Below, one piece after another: positions 1 through 13,428 of a stretch of 64,000 nt of DNA. The stretch is taken from contig CABZFJ010000001.1 of assembly GCA_902524995.1 (NCBI GenBank), positions 62,001 through 126,000 of the forward strand, given 5' to 3'. The notes beneath the pieces were generated by a model. The model saw nothing but the letters and a program-made list of their open reading frames with translations. It was not told the DNA's origin and made no database searches. The translations under genes and the position numbers were made by a program. Every line of letters starts with the position of its first letter. Positions within the stretch are counted from its first letter, which is position 1. Source of the DNA: an uncultured Pelagibacteraceae bacterium. GTDB taxonomy: Bacteria; Pseudomonadota; Alphaproteobacteria; Pelagibacterales; Pelagibacteraceae.

Positions 1-38
1 TTATTTTCAATTTTTTTTGAAAGTTGATTAATATCCAT
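1..38 (-). CDS. 5' end of a divergent gene running off the left edge (possibly BolA family)
   Basis: An ATG on the minus strand at 38 opens a frame of at least 12 codons (MDINQLSKKIEN) that leaves the window with no stop. Its start lies only 20 bp from the start of the divergent J-domain gene. In many alphaproteobacteria, as I recall, bolA sits next to this J-domain/cobS/cobT cluster, and a short helical N-terminus would suit BolA. That identification rests on neighbourhood only; too little sequence is visible to confirm the family. Confidence 0.35.
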   Translation of the reverse strand, partial: MDINQLSKKIEN

Positions 39-58
39 TAAACTTGGTATTATATAAT

Positions 59-592
59 ATGAAAAATATTTGTGAATGGAATAATTGTAACGAAGAGGGA
101 CTTTACAAAGCTCCAAAAGAAAAGGATAACAGCAAAGAATATCGGCTTCTCTGTCTTGTGCATGTCAGAGAGTTTAATAAAAGCTGGAATTATTTTTCAG
201 GTATGAGCGACGAACAAGTAATCAACTTTTTAAAGTCAGACATAACATGGCATAAGCCAACACAGAGTTTCAGCTCATCAGATAATTTTTTCAAAATATT
301 GTGGAATAATACTTTAAAAGATGAAAATGGAAAATTTAAAGATTTTAGTAACTTGAATCATATGAATAAGTTTAAGTTTAACAGTAATGATCTTAAAGCC
401 TTTGAAATTTTGGGTGTTGGAGTTGGTTTAAAATGGGCCAAAATACAAGAAAAATTCAAAAGACTTGTGAAAAAATTTCACCCTGATATGAATGCTGGCA
501 ATAAAAAATTTGAAGATAAACTTAAAGTAATAACTTTAGCTTATACCCAATTAAAAAATACTTATAAGGACAAAATTGACAACAAATATTGA
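59..592 (+). CDS. J-domain (DnaJ-like) protein upstream of cobS
   Basis: This is a protein of about 177 residues with a C-terminal J domain: the HPD signature is visible in [10 protein letters not shown] and is followed by the usual helix rich in Lys and Leu. J domains stimulate the ATPase of DnaK-type Hsp70s. The N-terminal part has paired Cys (CEWNNC near residue 5, then CLVH), which could bind zinc, and an aromatic WNYF segment. I chose the ATG at 59; the frame is open from a TTG at 44, but that would add only MVLYN. The stop overlaps the start of cobS by 17 nt, so the two are probably translationally coupled. The exact client is unknown; its constant pairing with cobS and cobT suggests it serves that AAA+/VWA pair. 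Confidence 0.85.
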   Translation: MKNICEWNNCNEEGLYKAPKEKDNSKEYRLLCLVHVREFNKSWNYFSGMSDEQVINFLKSDITWHKPTQSFSSSDNFFKILWNNTLKDENGKFKDFSNLNHMNKFKFNSNDLKAFEILGVGVGLKWAKIQEKFKRLVKKFHPDMNAGNKKFEDKLKVITLAYTQLKNTYKDKIDNKY

Positions 593-1550
593 ACAAACCC
601 CAGATATTAAATTATCGATTAAACAAACATTCGGTATTGATTCTGATATGGAAGTGGACGCATTTTCAAAAAAAACTGATTATGTGCCAGATATAGATAA
701 ATCTTATAAATTTGATAAGGATACAACATTGGCAATCCTCTCTGGATTTTCATTTAATAAAAGAGTCTTAGTGCAAGGTTATCATGGAACAGGTAAATCA
801 ACTCATATAGAACAAATTGCAGCCAGATTGAACTGGCCATGTATCAGAATTAACTTAGATAGTCATGTTAGTAGAATAGATTTAATTGGTAAAGACTCAA
901 TTGTAATCAAAGATGGCAAACAAGTCACAGAATTCAAGGAGGGAATTCTTCCCTGGTCGATACAAAATCCAATAGCTTTAGTATTTGATGAATATGATGC
1001 CGGTAGACCAGATGTGATGTTTGTAATTCAAAGAGTTTTGGAGGCTGAGGGAAATTTTACTTTATTAGATAAGAATAAGGTCATTAAGCAAAATAAATAT
1101 TTCAGATTATTTGCAACCTCAAATACTGTTGGTTTAGGAGATACAACTGGACTCTATCATGGAACACAACAAATAAACCAGGGACAAATGGATAGATGGA
1201 ACATCGTAACAACATTAAATTATTTAGCTTTGGAAAAAGAAATGGAAATTATTTTAGGAAAAAATAAATCTTTAGATAATAATAAAGGTAAAGAGAGAGT
1301 TGCAAACATGATAAAAGTTGCGACACTAACAAGAAAAGGATTTATTGCTGGAGATATTTCTACCGTTATGAGTCCTAGGACAGTACTACATTGGGCAGAA
1401 AATTCTGAAATATTTAAAGATGTGGGCTATGCATTCAGAGTAACTTTTTTGAATAAATGTGATGATGTAGAAAAAAATACAATCGCAGAATACTATCAGA
1501 GATGTTTTGGTGAAGAACTGCCAGAGTCGATGATAAATATTCAGGTTTGA
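576..1550 (+). CDS. cobS: CobS, AAA+ ATPase subunit of cobaltochelatase type
   Basis: This is a 324-residue MoxR-like AAA+ ATPase. Walker A is GYHGTGKST (about residue 69), Walker B is LVFDEYDAG, and sensor 1 is ATSNTVG. The stretches [16 protein letters not shown] and [18 protein letters not shown] are characteristic of CobS. In aerobic B12 synthesis CobS and CobT form the ATPase chaperone that helps CobN insert cobalt into hydrogenobyrinate diamide. The start is TTG at 576; the N-terminus it gives matches the usual CobS pattern before FGIDSDM. No cobN or other cobalamin gene is in the window, and SAR11 is not known for de novo B12 synthesis, so its actual role here is uncertain. Confidence 0.9.
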   Translation: MTTNIEQTPDIKLSIKQTFGIDSDMEVDAFSKKTDYVPDIDKSYKFDKDTTLAILSGFSFNKRVLVQGYHGTGKSTHIEQIAARLNWPCIRINLDSHVSRIDLIGKDSIVIKDGKQVTEFKEGILPWSIQNPIALVFDEYDAGRPDVMFVIQRVLEAEGNFTLLDKNKVIKQNKYFRLFATSNTVGLGDTTGLYHGTQQINQGQMDRWNIVTTLNYLALEKEMEIILGKNKSLDNNKGKERVANMIKVATLTRKGFIAGDISTVMSPRTVLHWAENSEIFKDVGYAFRVTFLNKCDDVEKNTIAEYYQRCFGEELPESMINIQV

Positions 1551-3340
1551 TGAACAAAGTTGATCTTATAAAAGAGCAATTTAAACAAGCTTTAAACTCA
1601 ACGATTAAAGCGATTTCAGGTGAAACATATCCATTAAAAGACAAAAAAAATTTAAAAGAATTTAATATTTCTAAATTTGATAATTTAAAGGATAAAGAAA
1701 ACTTTATCAAATTAAGAGCCGAGGCAGATTCGGAGGCATTAAAAAGAAAATTTTCTGATAATTCCACTTTGGAACAAAATATTCCAAAAACACCTACTTG
1801 CCATACACTTTATAAAATTTCTGAAAAAATAAGATATGAACTTTTAGGGTCACAAATGATGAAGGGAATTTCTAAAAATTTAATGACCAAATATAACAAT
1901 AAGATTGGTATGGCAAAATCTGAAAACATAAAAAAGAAAGAAGAATCTAATGTTTCTGAAGCTTTTGAATATTACATGCTTAATAAACTAATGAATGTGA
2001 GTTTATCTAAAAGCGCTGAAAAAATTTTATCATATTGGAAAGATGATTTTGAAAAATCTTTAGATAAACACATAGATTTTTTAAAAGAAAATGCAGAAAA
2101 TCAAGACATATACAATTCCAAAATATCAGAAATACTCCAGAATATGGAAATCTTTGAATCCGAAGAAGAAAACAAAAGGGAAGAGCAGAAAGAAGATGAG
2201 CAAGATAATAATAATTCAAAAGATGATCAAAAAACAGACAGTGGAGAGTCTCAAGAAAGAGAACAGGAAGACAGTATCAAAGAAGGTGTAGATAGTTCTG
2301 ACGAAATGAATGAATTTAGACTTGATGAACAACTGGGAGATGATGATGCTGAAAATAATGAAATAGAAAATATTGTTCAGAAAAAAAATTTAGGAATAGG
2401 TAATAAAGAATATAAAATATATACTTCTGAATTTGATGAGACAGCAAAAGCAGAAACACTGGAAAACTCTGAGGAAATTTCTAAATTAAGAAAAAATTTA
2501 GATCAACAGCTTACTAGTTTCCAAGATATAATTACAAAACTCGCAAATAAACTACAAAGACAGTTGCTAGCAAAACAAAACAGATCTTGGGAATTTGATC
2601 TTGAAGAAGGTTTATTAGATAGTTCAAAATTAACGAGAATAATAATTGATCCATATAATTCTCTTTCTTTTAAAAAAGAGAAAGATTTGGAGTTTAAAGA
2701 TACAGTTGTGACTTTACTCATAGATAATTCTGGATCAATGAGAGGAAGACCAATTACTATTGCGGCTCTATGTGCTGATATATTGTCTAGGACCTTAGAA
2801 AGATGCTCAGTTAAAGTTGAAATTCTTGGTTTCACAACAAAAAATTGGAAGGGCGGTAAGAGTAGAGAAAAGTGGAATAAACTTGGAAAATTAAAAAATC
2901 CAGGTCGTTTGAATGACTTAAGACATATAATTTATAAATCTGCTGATACTCACTGGAGGCAATCAAAAAAAAATTTAGGTTTAATGCTAAAAGAGGGTTT
3001 GCTTAAAGAAAATATCGATGGTGAAGCTATTACTTGGGCTTTCAACAGACTTAAGAAAAGAAAAGAAGAGAGAAAAATTCTTATGGTTATTTCAGATGGA
3101 GCTCCGGTTGATGACTCAACATTATCTGTTAACTCGGGAGATTTTTTAGAAAAACATCTAAAGCAAACTGTAAAATCAATTGAAAACAAAAGTGATATTG
3201 AAATTCTTGCCATAGGTATAGGCCACGATGTTTCGAGATATTACAAAAAAGCGATAAAAATTGCTGACGTTCAAGAGTTAGGTGATGTAATGATTGGTCA
3301 GCTTAGTGGATTGTTTGAAAATAATAAAAAATTACACTAA
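1550..3340 (+). CDS. cobT: CobT, VWA-domain partner of CobS
   Basis: A protein of about 596 residues in three parts: an N-terminal helical region, a strongly acidic Glu/Asp/Asn/Ser-rich linker (about residues 200-275), and a C-terminal von Willebrand A domain. The MIDAS metal site is visible as [11 protein letters not shown] (about residue 393), followed by [11 protein letters not shown]. This is the normal CobT plan. The ATG at 1550 overlaps the cobS stop (ATGA), so the pair is coupled; a TTG at 1547 is less likely. Its 3' end overlaps the convergent regB by 9 bp. The family works with an AAA+ partner in metal insertion; the client here is unknown. Confidence 0.9.
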   Translation: MNKVDLIKEQFKQALNSTIKAISGETYPLKDKKNLKEFNISKFDNLKDKENFIKLRAEADSEALKRKFSDNSTLEQNIPKTPTCHTLYKISEKIRYELLGSQMMKGISKNLMTKYNNKIGMAKSENIKKKEESNVSEAFEYYMLNKLMNVSLSKSAEKILSYWKDDFEKSLDKHIDFLKENAENQDIYNSKISEILQNMEIFESEEENKREEQKEDEQDNNNSKDDQKTDSGESQEREQEDSIKEGVDSSDEMNEFRLDEQLGDDDAENNEIENIVQKKNLGIGNKEYKIYTSEFDETAKAETLENSEEISKLRKNLDQQLTSFQDIITKLANKLQRQLLAKQNRSWEFDLEEGLLDSSKLTRIIIDPYNSLSFKKEKDLEFKDTVVTLLIDNSGSMRGRPITIAALCADILSRTLERCSVKVEILGFTTKNWKGGKSREKWNKLGKLKNPGRLNDLRHIIYKSADTHWRQSKKNLGLMLKEGLLKENIDGEAITWAFNRLKKRKEERKILMVISDGAPVDDSTLSVNSGDFLEKHLKQTVKSIENKSDIEILAIGIGHDVSRYYKKAIKIADVQELGDVMIGQLSGLFENNKKLH

Positions 3341-4612
3341 TTTTTTTAAATTTTTATTTTCCCACTCTATTTTTACTTCAGCTCCACCTCTAGTTTCTGA
3401 ATTTCTAATTGTTATTCTGGCAGAATTTTTTTCTAACAATGTTTTGCCTATAAAAATCCCTAAACCTAGTCCAGTTTTTTTATTATCTTTGGGTTTAAGT
3501 GTCTTAATATAAGGCTCTCCAATCTTATTAAGTATATCTTTTGGTATACCAGGGCCATCATCCTCTATTGTTATTTCAGTCTTTTGGCTATCACTTTTGA
3601 TAGCAATATAGATATTTTCATTTGAAAATTTGTTAGCATTTCCAATAAAATTCCTCAAACCATATACAATTTCGACTGATTTTAATATTTCAAATGAGTT
3701 AGAGTCTTGCTCTTTATCAATATTGAAATTCTTATTAGAAATTTCCTTAAATGAGTTAACTATCTCATTAATATAATCGTAAAGCGTTTTATTTTTGTCA
3801 ATAAAATCATCTTCAATAGTAGGATTTAAAGTTAATTTTTTTAAAATATCATTACACCTATTAACCTGACTAATTAATAGTTCGAGATCTTTTTTTACAT
3901 CATTATTATCTTTGAATTGATCAAATAAATCGTGAGAAATAATTTTAATTGTAGACAAAGGAGTGCCAAATGAATGGGCTGCAGCTGCAGCCTGTCCTCC
4001 AAGTGAAACTAGCTCATGTTCTTTGGAAATTACTTCTTGGATTTTATCTAGTGCATCTTTCCTAAGATTTGTTTCTTGTCCAAAAATAAATGCAAAATAA
4101 TTTAAAAAAAATAATGCAATAATTAATGCAAGAGGAATTGCATAGTAGTAATACAGACTAATACTATATTCATCCAATGGTTTTGGCAATTCATAATGAT
4201 AAAAAGTTAAAATTATAATCGATGCTAGGGTAATTAAAATTAAAGCAATATTTGTTTTAATATTTAAATTAGATGCAGCAAATACGCTTGGTATCAAAAG
4301 AAATATCGAAAATGGATTTAAAATACCTCCAGATAAATAAAGTAAAGCGCTCAATTGAAGTATATCTAAAGATAAAAAATTAAAAGAAGTTACGTTTGAA
4401 AGTATTGGTTTTTTATAAAAAAACATTAAGTAAAAGTTACTTAAAGCTCCAACAAAAATTATAAGATTAGATAAAATAAAGTTGAACTCAAAACCAAAAA
4501 TAAATTTGACTGTGTTTATAGTTATAAATTGACCTAAAATCCCAATCCATCTTAAATTGATATAAGTGGACTTATTTAATGATGCTGCTTTGACAGATTG
4601 TTTTAAATCCAT
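3332..4612 (-). CDS. regB: RegB/PrrB-type redox sensor histidine kinase
   Basis: This is a 426-residue membrane histidine kinase with about six N-terminal transmembrane helices. The dimerisation box contains [16 protein letters not shown], with phospho-acceptor His213. The ATPase domain carries GNANKFSNE (N box), DDGPGIP (G1) and GLGLGIF (G2). Two RegB hallmarks are intact: the quinone-site loop GGILNPF at residues 95-101, and Cys253 exactly 40 residues after the His, the same spacing as H225/C265 of Rhodobacter RegB. RegB senses ubiquinone redox state and phosphorylates RegA. The gene starts at the base after the gyrB stop and is surely co-transcribed with it. No regA is in the window. Confidence 0.88.
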   Translation of the reverse strand: MDLKQSVKAASLNKSTYINLRWIGILGQFITINTVKFIFGFEFNFILSNLIIFVGALSNFYLMFFYKKPILSNVTSFNFLSLDILQLSALLYLSGGILNPFSIFLLIPSVFAASNLNIKTNIALILITLASIIILTFYHYELPKPLDEYSISLYYYYAIPLALIIALFFLNYFAFIFGQETNLRKDALDKIQEVISKEHELVSLGGQAAAAAHSFGTPLSTIKIISHDLFDQFKDNNDVKKDLELLISQVNRCNDILKKLTLNPTIEDDFIDKNKTLYDYINEIVNSFKEISNKNFNIDKEQDSNSFEILKSVEIVYGLRNFIGNANKFSNENIYIAIKSDSQKTEITIEDDGPGIPKDILNKIGEPYIKTLKPKDNKKTGLGLGIFIGKTLLEKNSARITIRNSETRGGAEVKIEWENKNLKKLV

Positions 4613-6676
<2,064 letters not shown>

Positions 6677-6743
6677 TTAATACGGAAGAAATTTTTATAA
6701 CATTTTTAGAAAAAATTTAAAAATAGTAGAAATGCAAATGCTT

Positions 6744-6772
6744 AAATAAGTGTTGAATACCAACATTTATTT
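6744..6772. repeat. Inverted repeat between tRNA-Ser and gyrB
   Basis: Arms of 12 bp (AAATAAGTGTTG and CAACATTTATTT) flank the 5-nt spacer AATAC. Read on the plus strand all 12 pairs form with one G-T wobble; on the minus strand, which is the transcribed strand here, that wobble becomes an A/C mismatch. No U-tract follows it on the minus strand, so it is not an obvious terminator of the tRNA transcript. It lies about 75 bp upstream of gyrB and could be an operator or a processing hairpin. The rest of the 6671-6840 gap shows nothing I can name. Confidence 0.4.
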
Positions 6773-6840
6773 GATGTTTTTTAGATTTTTTTTCTATTTC
6801 TTTAAAACCCTTTAAAAAGATCAATTTTCCAACAAAAATA

Positions 6841-6930
6841 TGGCGGAGAGAATGGGATTCGAACCCATGATAGAGTTTCCCCTATACACGCTTTCCAAGC
6901 GTGCGCCTTCAACCGCTCGGCCACCTCTCC
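6841..6930 (-). tRNA. tRNA-Ser (anticodon GGA)
   Basis: A 90-nt cloverleaf on the minus strand. The acceptor is GGAGAGG pairing with TCTCTCC, then discriminator G and an encoded CCA. The anticodon stem CACGC/GCGTG closes the loop TTGGAAA, giving anticodon GGA (reads UCC/UCU). A long variable arm (GTATAGGGG...) is typical of class II tRNA-Ser, and the T arm has GGTTCGAATCCC. It lies 8 bp after the lepA stop on the same strand. Confidence 0.96.
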
Positions 6931-6937
6931 AAAATAA

Positions 6938-8746
6938 CTACTCTTTGTTTATCCTTAAAACACCTATAAATGCTTCTTGAGGAATCTCAACTTTTCCAAA
7001 TTGCTTAGCTCTAGCTTTACCTTTTTTCTGTTTTTCTAGCAGTTTTCTTTTTCTATCTGTCGCTCCACCTCCATGAATTTTTGTTAACACATCTTTTTTA
7101 AAACCTTTGATAGTTTCTCTAGCAATAATTTTACTGCCAATAGCTGCTTGAATTGGTATCATAAAGTTGTGTCTTGGAATTAAGTCTTTTAATTTTTCAC
7201 AGACTTCTCTACCTGTAATTTGAGCAAAATCTTTATGTATCATCATTGCAAGAGCATCAACAGGTTCTGAGTTTACAAGTATATTCATTTTGACTAGATC
7301 TCCTTCTTTGTGATCAATAATTTCATAATCAAAACTAGCATATCCGCTTGTCATAGATTTAAGACGATCATTAAAATCAAATACTACCTCATTTAAAGGT
7401 ATCTCATAATTAATTACTGCACGATTTCCTGAATAACTTAAATTAGTTTGTATACCTCTTTTATTTTGACATAAATTAATAATTGATCCCAAATACTGAT
7501 CTGGAGTGATTATTGTAGCTTTAATCCATGGTTCTTCAATAAATTTTATATAAGTTGGATCTGGTAAATTTGAAGGATTTTGAAGTTCAAGAATTTCACC
7601 ATTATTTAAGTGAACCTTATAAACAACACCTGGTGTTGTAGTTAATAAATTAATATCAAATTCTCTTTCAAGCCTTTCTGTGATTATTTCAAGATGTAAG
7701 AGACCTAAAAATCCACATCTAAAACCAAGTCCTAAAGCAGATGATGATTCTGCTTCATAAGAAAAACTTGCATCATTTAATTGTAATTTAGCAAGTCCAT
7801 CTTTTAACTTTTGATATTCTGAGCTATCTACAGGAAATAAACCACAAAAAACTACTGGTTTACTTGGTTTAAAACCTGGTAATGCATCATGAAGGGGATT
7901 CTCTGCATCACATATAGTGTCTCCAACTTTAGTTTCTGATAAAATTTTAATACCAGTTGTAATAAAACCTATTTCTCCAGCATTAAGTTCACTCACATCT
8001 TTAGCCTTGGGGGTAAAAACACCAACTTTTTCTACTATATATTCTTGATTTGTAGACATCATTTTTATTTTCATATTTTTTTTTAGTTTTCCGTCTATAA
8101 TTCTCACTAATATAACTACTCCAAGATAAGTGTCATACCAGCTATCAACTAATAAACATTTTAATTTGCTTGTTTTTTCACCTTTAGGTCCAGGCAAAGA
8201 GTTAATAATTTGCTCAAGAATTTCATCTATTCCTTGTCCAGTTTTTCCAGAGCAAGGAACAGAATTAGATGTATCTATGCCAATAACATCTTCAATTTGA
8301 TTATTTGTTCTCTCAAGATCAGATGCTGGTAGATCAATTTTATTTAGTACCGGAATAATCTCATGATTTATATCAAGTGCTTGATATACATTTGCAAGTG
8401 TTTGGGCTTCTACCCCTTGAGTGCTATCTACAATTAATATTGAACCCTCACACGCATAAAGGCTTCTACTAACTTCATAACTAAAATCTACATGTCCTGG
8501 GGTGTCTATAATATTTAAAATATAATTTTTGCCATTTTTAGCTTTATAATTTAATTTAACTGTTTGAGCTTTAATTGTTATTCCTCTCTCTCTTTCTATA
8601 TCCATAGAGTCAAGCACTTGTGATTTCATTTCTCTGTCACTTAAACCTCCACATTTATGAATTATTCTGTCAGCTATTGTTGATTTACCGTGATCTATAT
8701 GAGCTATTATTGCAAAATTCCTAATGTTATCTATTGTATCACTCAT
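6938..8746 (-). CDS. lepA: Elongation factor 4 (LepA), back-translocating GTPase
   Basis: This is a 602-residue translational GTPase of normal LepA length. The P-loop and switch motifs are [28 protein letters not shown] and NKIDLP. The LepA-specific C-terminal domain is present, with [20 protein letters not shown] and [10 protein letters not shown] near the end. LepA binds ribosomes and acts on stalled or initiating complexes. It starts 2 bp after the pheT stop and is followed by tRNA-Ser on the same strand. Confidence 0.97.
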   Translation of the reverse strand: MSDTIDNIRNFAIIAHIDHGKSTIADRIIHKCGGLSDREMKSQVLDSMDIERERGITIKAQTVKLNYKAKNGKNYILNIIDTPGHVDFSYEVSRSLYACEGSILIVDSTQGVEAQTLANVYQALDINHEIIPVLNKIDLPASDLERTNNQIEDVIGIDTSNSVPCSGKTGQGIDEILEQIINSLPGPKGEKTSKLKCLLVDSWYDTYLGVVILVRIIDGKLKKNMKIKMMSTNQEYIVEKVGVFTPKAKDVSELNAGEIGFITTGIKILSETKVGDTICDAENPLHDALPGFKPSKPVVFCGLFPVDSSEYQKLKDGLAKLQLNDASFSYEAESSSALGLGFRCGFLGLLHLEIITERLEREFDINLLTTTPGVVYKVHLNNGEILELQNPSNLPDPTYIKFIEEPWIKATIITPDQYLGSIINLCQNKRGIQTNLSYSGNRAVINYEIPLNEVVFDFNDRLKSMTSGYASFDYEIIDHKEGDLVKMNILVNSEPVDALAMMIHKDFAQITGREVCEKLKDLIPRHNFMIPIQAAIGSKIIARETIKGFKKDVLTKIHGGGATDRKRKLLEKQKKGKARAKQFGKVEIPQEAFIGVLRINKE

Positions 8747-8748
8747 TT

Positions 8749-11157
8749 TTAGGATCTAATTTTTGCGCCAGACCTTGACTCAACTGAAGAGATAATTAAT
8801 TTATTAATGTTGTCCAGGTCATTTTCATTTAATGTTTTTTCTTCTGACTGAATAGTTACATTAACAGCTATAGATTTTTTTCCCTCTGGTATATTTTCTC
8901 CCTCAAATACATCAAATACTCTTACTAACTTAATTAATTTGTTATCAACAGATTTAATTATATTAACCAATTCTTGAGATTTAAAATTTTTATTAATGAT
9001 AAATGCAAAATCTCTTTCTGATTTTTGGAAATCAGAAAATTTATATTCAGATTTTGAATCTTTTATCTTTTGTTTTGACTTTTTTATATAATCAAGACAA
9101 ATTTCAAATATTACCAAACCTTCAGTTTTTATATCTAATTTTTTTATAATATTTGGATGTATCTCACCAAAATATGCTAAAGCATTTTTTTCGTTTTTAT
9201 TTTGGTAAACACCTCCAGATTTTCCTGGATGATAGTAAGAAGGAGTTTTATCATCTATAATAATATCATCTTTATCAATCCCTGCTTCACAAAGACTTTG
9301 TATTACATCTTTTTTTACGTCGAATATGTCTACAATTCTTTCTTTATCATTCCAAGATAATCTTGAAACCTTTCCTGCTCTTAAAGCACTTATCACAGTC
9401 AGTTGATCTCCTGGATTTTTTCCTTTAAACGCTGGACCAATTTCAAATAAAGAAATATCTTTAATTCCTCTATCTAAATTTTTCTTTAAATAAAATATCA
9501 AATTTGGGAAAATAGAATTTCTTAAAACATTTAGATCTGAACTAATCGGATTTACAATTGGTATTTCTTCATCATTTTCTTTAAACAGTTGATTAATTTT
9601 AGAGTCAGTAAATGACCATGTTACAGTTTCTAAATAACCTTTTGATGCCACTGATCTTTGTAAAAAATGGAATAATTTCTGATAATAATTAAGTGTCGGC
9701 TTTAATCTTGTCTTAACAGGTTCTGATGTATTAATATGTTCGTAGCCTTTTATTCTCACAATTTCTTCAACAATATCAATTGATTGAGTTATATCTGGTC
9801 TCCAAGATGGTACTACTAACTTTAAAATTTTTTTATTCTTAGATACATTAAAACCTAGCTTTTCAAGTATTTTAATTAATTTTTTATTTTCAATATTAAA
9901 TCCAGTCGTTTTTTCAAAAAGAAATGGGTCAAAATTAATTATTGTTTTTTTAAAATTTTCAATTTTTTTTACATCTAAATTACTTATTTCGCCTCCACAA
10001 ATTTGTTTTATAAGCTCAGAAGCTTTTATTAATCCTTCTTCAATTGATAAAGGATCTATGCCTCTTTCAAATCTGAATTTTGCATCTGTATCTATATTTA
10101 ATTGTTTAGAGGTTGTTCTTATTGAACGCGGTAAAAAATAAGCAGATTCTAATAATATGTTTTTAGTTGAATATTCTGTTCCAGATCTTACCCCGCCAAT
10201 TATGCCTCCAAGACCAAGGACTCCGGATCTGTCAGAAATAACACACATATCATTTTCTAAAAAATATTTTTTATTATCCAAGGCTTCGAATCTTTCTCCT
10301 TTGAAGGAACTTCTAACAATAATTTCATTATCTATTTTATCTGCATCATAAGCATGTAATGGTCTATTTAAATCAAACATCACATAATTAGTAATATCAA
10401 CTATCGCAGAGATTGGTTTTTGTCCTAAAGAATTAATTTTATCTTTTAGCCATTTTGGACTCTCTTTATTTGTTACACCTTTTATTAAACAACTTCCAAA
10501 TGTTGTACATCCTTGAACTTTTTCTTTTTTTATAGAAACATTTATATTTTGATTTCCTCTATATTTTAAATTCGATTTTTTATTAAATATTAATTTACCA
10601 GCACCAGCAGCTGATAAATCTCTTGCGATCCCTCTTACCCCTAAACAATCTGGTCTATTGGGTGTAATTGATAAATCTATTACTTTTTCAGAAGTGTTTT
10701 TAAAATATTTTTCTCCAATTTTATTTGCATATTTAAAGTTTTTTAATTCTATTAATCCGTCGCTTTCATTAGATAATAATAATTCTGATTCAGAGCAGAG
10801 CATTCCATATGATATTACACCTCTTATTTTACTTACAGATAATTTCATCTGATTTTTGGGAATAATCGATCCTGGAGGAGCGTAAACTGTTAAAAGACCA
10901 TTTTTTGCATTTGGGGCTCCACATACTACTTTAATTGTTTTGTTGCTACCTATATCAACATCACATAACTTCAATCTGTCTGCATTTGGATGAGTTTTGG
11001 TATTTATAATTTTTGCAACAATAAAATTATCTAATTCAGATATAGAGCTCTCAAAACTTTCTACTTCTAGACCAATATTGGTTAATTTATCTATTATTTG
11101 ATTATTATTAAATTTTGTATCAAGATGGTTTTTTAACCAGTCAACTGTAAATTTCAT
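8749..11157 (-). CDS. pheT: Phenylalanyl-tRNA synthetase beta subunit
   Basis: 802 residues, the full bacterial length. The N-terminal tRNA-binding domain (EMAP-like, [12 protein letters not shown]) is followed by the B3/B4 region with [19 protein letters not shown], the B5 domain, the catalytic-like core ([12 protein letters not shown]) and a C-terminal ferredoxin-fold anticodon domain. The subunit forms the alpha2-beta2 enzyme with PheS. It overlaps the pheS stop by 4 nt (ATGA). Confidence 0.97.
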   Translation of the reverse strand: MKFTVDWLKNHLDTKFNNNQIIDKLTNIGLEVESFESSISELDNFIVAKIINTKTHPNADRLKLCDVDIGSNKTIKVVCGAPNAKNGLLTVYAPPGSIIPKNQMKLSVSKIRGVISYGMLCSESELLLSNESDGLIELKNFKYANKIGEKYFKNTSEKVIDLSITPNRPDCLGVRGIARDLSAAGAGKLIFNKKSNLKYRGNQNINVSIKKEKVQGCTTFGSCLIKGVTNKESPKWLKDKINSLGQKPISAIVDITNYVMFDLNRPLHAYDADKIDNEIIVRSSFKGERFEALDNKKYFLENDMCVISDRSGVLGLGGIIGGVRSGTEYSTKNILLESAYFLPRSIRTTSKQLNIDTDAKFRFERGIDPLSIEEGLIKASELIKQICGGEISNLDVKKIENFKKTIINFDPFLFEKTTGFNIENKKLIKILEKLGFNVSKNKKILKLVVPSWRPDITQSIDIVEEIVRIKGYEHINTSEPVKTRLKPTLNYYQKLFHFLQRSVASKGYLETVTWSFTDSKINQLFKENDEEIPIVNPISSDLNVLRNSIFPNLIFYLKKNLDRGIKDISLFEIGPAFKGKNPGDQLTVISALRAGKVSRLSWNDKERIVDIFDVKKDVIQSLCEAGIDKDDIIIDDKTPSYYHPGKSGGVYQNKNEKNALAYFGEIHPNIIKKLDIKTEGLVIFEICLDYIKKSKQKIKDSKSEYKFSDFQKSERDFAFIINKNFKSQELVNIIKSVDNKLIKLVRVFDVFEGENIPEGKKSIAVNVTIQSEEKTLNENDLDNINKLIISSVESRSGAKIRS

Positions 11158-12221
11158 CTACTCAGTCCTCTATAATTTGTTGGGACATCTAATGGATCAA
11201 AACCAAAGTGACTTAACCATCTATAATCTGTCTCAAAAAAGGCTCTTAAATCATTAATTCCATATTTCAACATTCCCAGTCTGTCTATACCAATTCCAAA
11301 GGCATATCCTTGATATTTACTTGGATTAACTTTTACATTTTTTAAAACATTTGGATGAACCATTCCGCAACCTAAAATTTCTAGCCATTTGTCACCTTCA
11401 CCAATTACTATCTTTCCATTTTTAATTTCATATCCTATATCTACTTCTGCTGAAGGTTCAGTAAATGGAAAATGACTTGGTCTAAATCTCATTTTAATTT
11501 TATCAATTTCAAAAAACTCCTTAATAAAATAATTTAAACATCCTTTTAGATGTCCCATGTTTACATTTTTATCTATATGTAATCCTTCAACTTGATGAAA
11601 CATTGGAGCATGTGTTTGATCACTGTCTGATCTGTAAGTTCTTCCTGGTGCAATAATTTTAAAAGGAGGCTTACCTTTTAACATAGTTCTTACCTGAACT
11701 GGAGATGTGTGTGTTCTCAAAAGTAATTCCTTATTATTATCTAGATAAAAAGTATCATGCATATCTCTAGCTGGATGATTATCTGGAGTATTTAATGCTG
11801 TAAAATTATTATATTCATTTTCTACATCCGGACCTTCCTCAACGCTAAATCCAATCTCAGAAAATATAGATGAAATTTCATCTATCACCTGAGAGACTGG
11901 ATGAATTTTACCAATTTCAATATCTCTTTCTGGAAGAGTTACATCTATTTTTTCTTTCTCAAGCTTTAAATTAATTTCTTTAGTTTCTATTTCTTGAATT
12001 TTGATTGATATTTTATTTTGGAGTTCGTCTTTAATATTATTTAAATCTGAGGCTAATTTTTTCCTTTCCTCTACTGAAAACGAACCTAATTTTTTAAATT
12101 CGTTTGATATAATTCCATTTTTTCCAAATAGTTCTGATTTAATGTTATTTACTTTATCAACATTATTTTCCGTATTAAGTTTATCGATGTAACCATCTTT
12201 TATTTTTTTAATATCAGACAT
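11154..12221 (-). CDS. pheS: Phenylalanyl-tRNA synthetase alpha subunit
   Basis: 355 residues. An N-terminal coiled coil (about residues 1-95) precedes the class II catalytic core. Motif 2 is visible in [20 protein letters not shown] and motif 3 in [14 protein letters not shown]. It charges tRNA-Phe as a heterotetramer with PheT. It starts about 43 bp after rplT, in the common order infC-rpmI-rplT-pheS-pheT. Confidence 0.97.
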   Translation of the reverse strand: MSDIKKIKDGYIDKLNTENNVDKVNNIKSELFGKNGIISNEFKKLGSFSVEERKKLASDLNNIKDELQNKISIKIQEIETKEINLKLEKEKIDVTLPERDIEIGKIHPVSQVIDEISSIFSEIGFSVEEGPDVENEYNNFTALNTPDNHPARDMHDTFYLDNNKELLLRTHTSPVQVRTMLKGKPPFKIIAPGRTYRSDSDQTHAPMFHQVEGLHIDKNVNMGHLKGCLNYFIKEFFEIDKIKMRFRPSHFPFTEPSAEVDIGYEIKNGKIVIGEGDKWLEILGCGMVHPNVLKNVKVNPSKYQGYAFGIGIDRLGMLKYGINDLRAFFETDYRWLSHFGFDPLDVPTNYRGLSR

Positions 12222-12264
12222 TGTGATAGAATATTTGTTAAGGAAAGAAAAACAATAGTCTTGA

Positions 12265-12621
12265 TTAATTTAATGCTGCTTGAGCCCTTTTAACTATAGT
12301 TTTGAATGCTTCAGGGTTATCGTAAGCAATTTCTGCAAGAATTTTTCTATCTAATTTAATTCCTGATTTGCTTAAACCATTAATAAACTTTGAATATGTT
12401 ATACCTTCGGATCTGACACCAGCATTAATTCTTTGAATCCACAATGATTTGAAATCTCTTTTTTTATTTCTTCTATCTCTATAAGCGTACTGCAAAGCTT
12501 TCTCCATTGCTTGTCTTGCAACTCTTATAGTATTTTTTCTTCTTCCCCACTGACCTTTAACAGCTTTTAAAACTTTTTTGTGTTTAGCTCTGCTTGTAAC
12601 TCCTCTTTTAACTCTTGCCAT
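12265..12621 (-). CDS. rplT: 50S ribosomal protein L20
   Basis: 118 residues, the normal L20 length, opening with [19 protein letters not shown] and containing [19 protein letters not shown]20 binds 23S rRNA early in assembly and in some bacteria represses its own operon. It begins one base after the rpmI stop. I did not see an L20-type leader structure in the short spacers here. Confidence 0.97.
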   Translation of the reverse strand: MARVKRGVTSRAKHKKVLKAVKGQWGRRKNTIRVARQAMEKALQYAYRDRRNKKRDFKSLWIQRINAGVRSEGITYSKFINGLSKSGIKLDRKILAEIAYDNPEAFKTIVKRAQAALN

Positions 12622-12622
12622 T

Positions 12623-12829
12623 TTATCCTCTTAAGCTGTAAGGCATATAAGATTTTACTATCTTACCATCTTGTTTGGATAAAACAGTTGTGCCTCTTTG
12701 TTTTCTAATTTGTGAATTTGTTCTTTTAATCATACCGTGTCTTTTTCCAGCCTGTGGGGTAATAACCTTGCCCTTAGCTGAGATTTTAAATCTTTTTTTA
12801 GCTGAACTTTTTGTTTTTAACTTAGGCAT
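12623..12829 (-). CDS. rpmI: 50S ribosomal protein L35
   Basis: 68 residues, very basic, with the L35 pattern [14 protein letters not shown] and [10 protein letters not shown]. It lies between infC (53-bp spacer) and rplT (1 bp) in the conserved initiation-factor/ribosomal operon. No clear Shine-Dalgarno sequence precedes it: the upstream bases read CCCCCAAAAATT on the coding strand. Confidence 0.96.
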   Translation of the reverse strand: MPKLKTKSSAKKRFKISAKGKVITPQAGKRHGMIKRTNSQIRKQRGTTVLSKQDGKIVKSYMPYSLRG

Positions 12830-12882
12830 AATTTTTGGGGGTTATACAAATATTAAATTAAATTTACAACTAGAAATATGGG

Positions 12883-13428
12883 TTATAAAGGCTGGATTAC
12901 CATAATCATTTGCTTTCCATCAAATTTTGGCTGAAGTTCTACCCTTCCTATTGTCTCCATATCAGCTTTAATTTTATCCATTAATTGATTGCCTAGATTA
13001 GAGTGTTGTAATTCTCTTCCTTTAAACCTTATTGTAAATTTAACTTTGTCGCCTTTGGCTAAAAATTTTTGAGCATTTTTAATTTTGAAAGTATAGTCAT
13101 GCACTTCTGTGACTGGTCTTAATTTTATTTCTTTTAATTCAATTTTTTTTTGTTTCTTTTTTGCCTTATTTGCTTTTTTTTGAGCATCGTATTTATACTT
13201 ACCCATATCCATAATTTTACATACAGGTGGCCTCGCATTTGGAGCAATTTCAATTAAATCTAATCCTTCATTTTTCGCTTTACTTATAGCTTCATTTAAA
13301 TTTAATATTCCTAAGTTTTCTCCATTGCTTGCAATAACTTGAACTTCATTTGATGTAATTCTGTTGTTAGACCTTGGACCTCTTGCTTTAGTTCTTTTTT
13401 GAAAATAATTTTGTTTAAAATCTGCCAC
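12883..13428 (-). CDS. infC: Translation initiation factor IF-3
   Basis: 181 residues. The N-terminal domain has RSNNRITSNEVQVI and the linker/C-terminal domain has ARPPVCKIMDMGKYKYD, KEIKLRPVTEVHDY and RFKGRELQH. IF-3 checks start codon and initiator tRNA on the 30S subunit. The start codon chosen is GTG at 13428, which directly follows the thrS stop; no good Shine-Dalgarno precedes it. infC often uses a non-ATG start as part of autoregulation, so a poor start here fits the family. Confidence 0.95.
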   Translation of the reverse strand: MADFKQNYFQKRTKARGPRSNNRITSNEVQVIASNGENLGILNLNEAISKAKNEGLDLIEIAPNARPPVCKIMDMGKYKYDAQKKANKAKKKQKKIELKEIKLRPVTEVHDYTFKIKNAQKFLAKGDKVKFTIRFKGRELQHSNLGNQLMDKIKADMETIGRVELQPKFDGKQMIMVIQPL

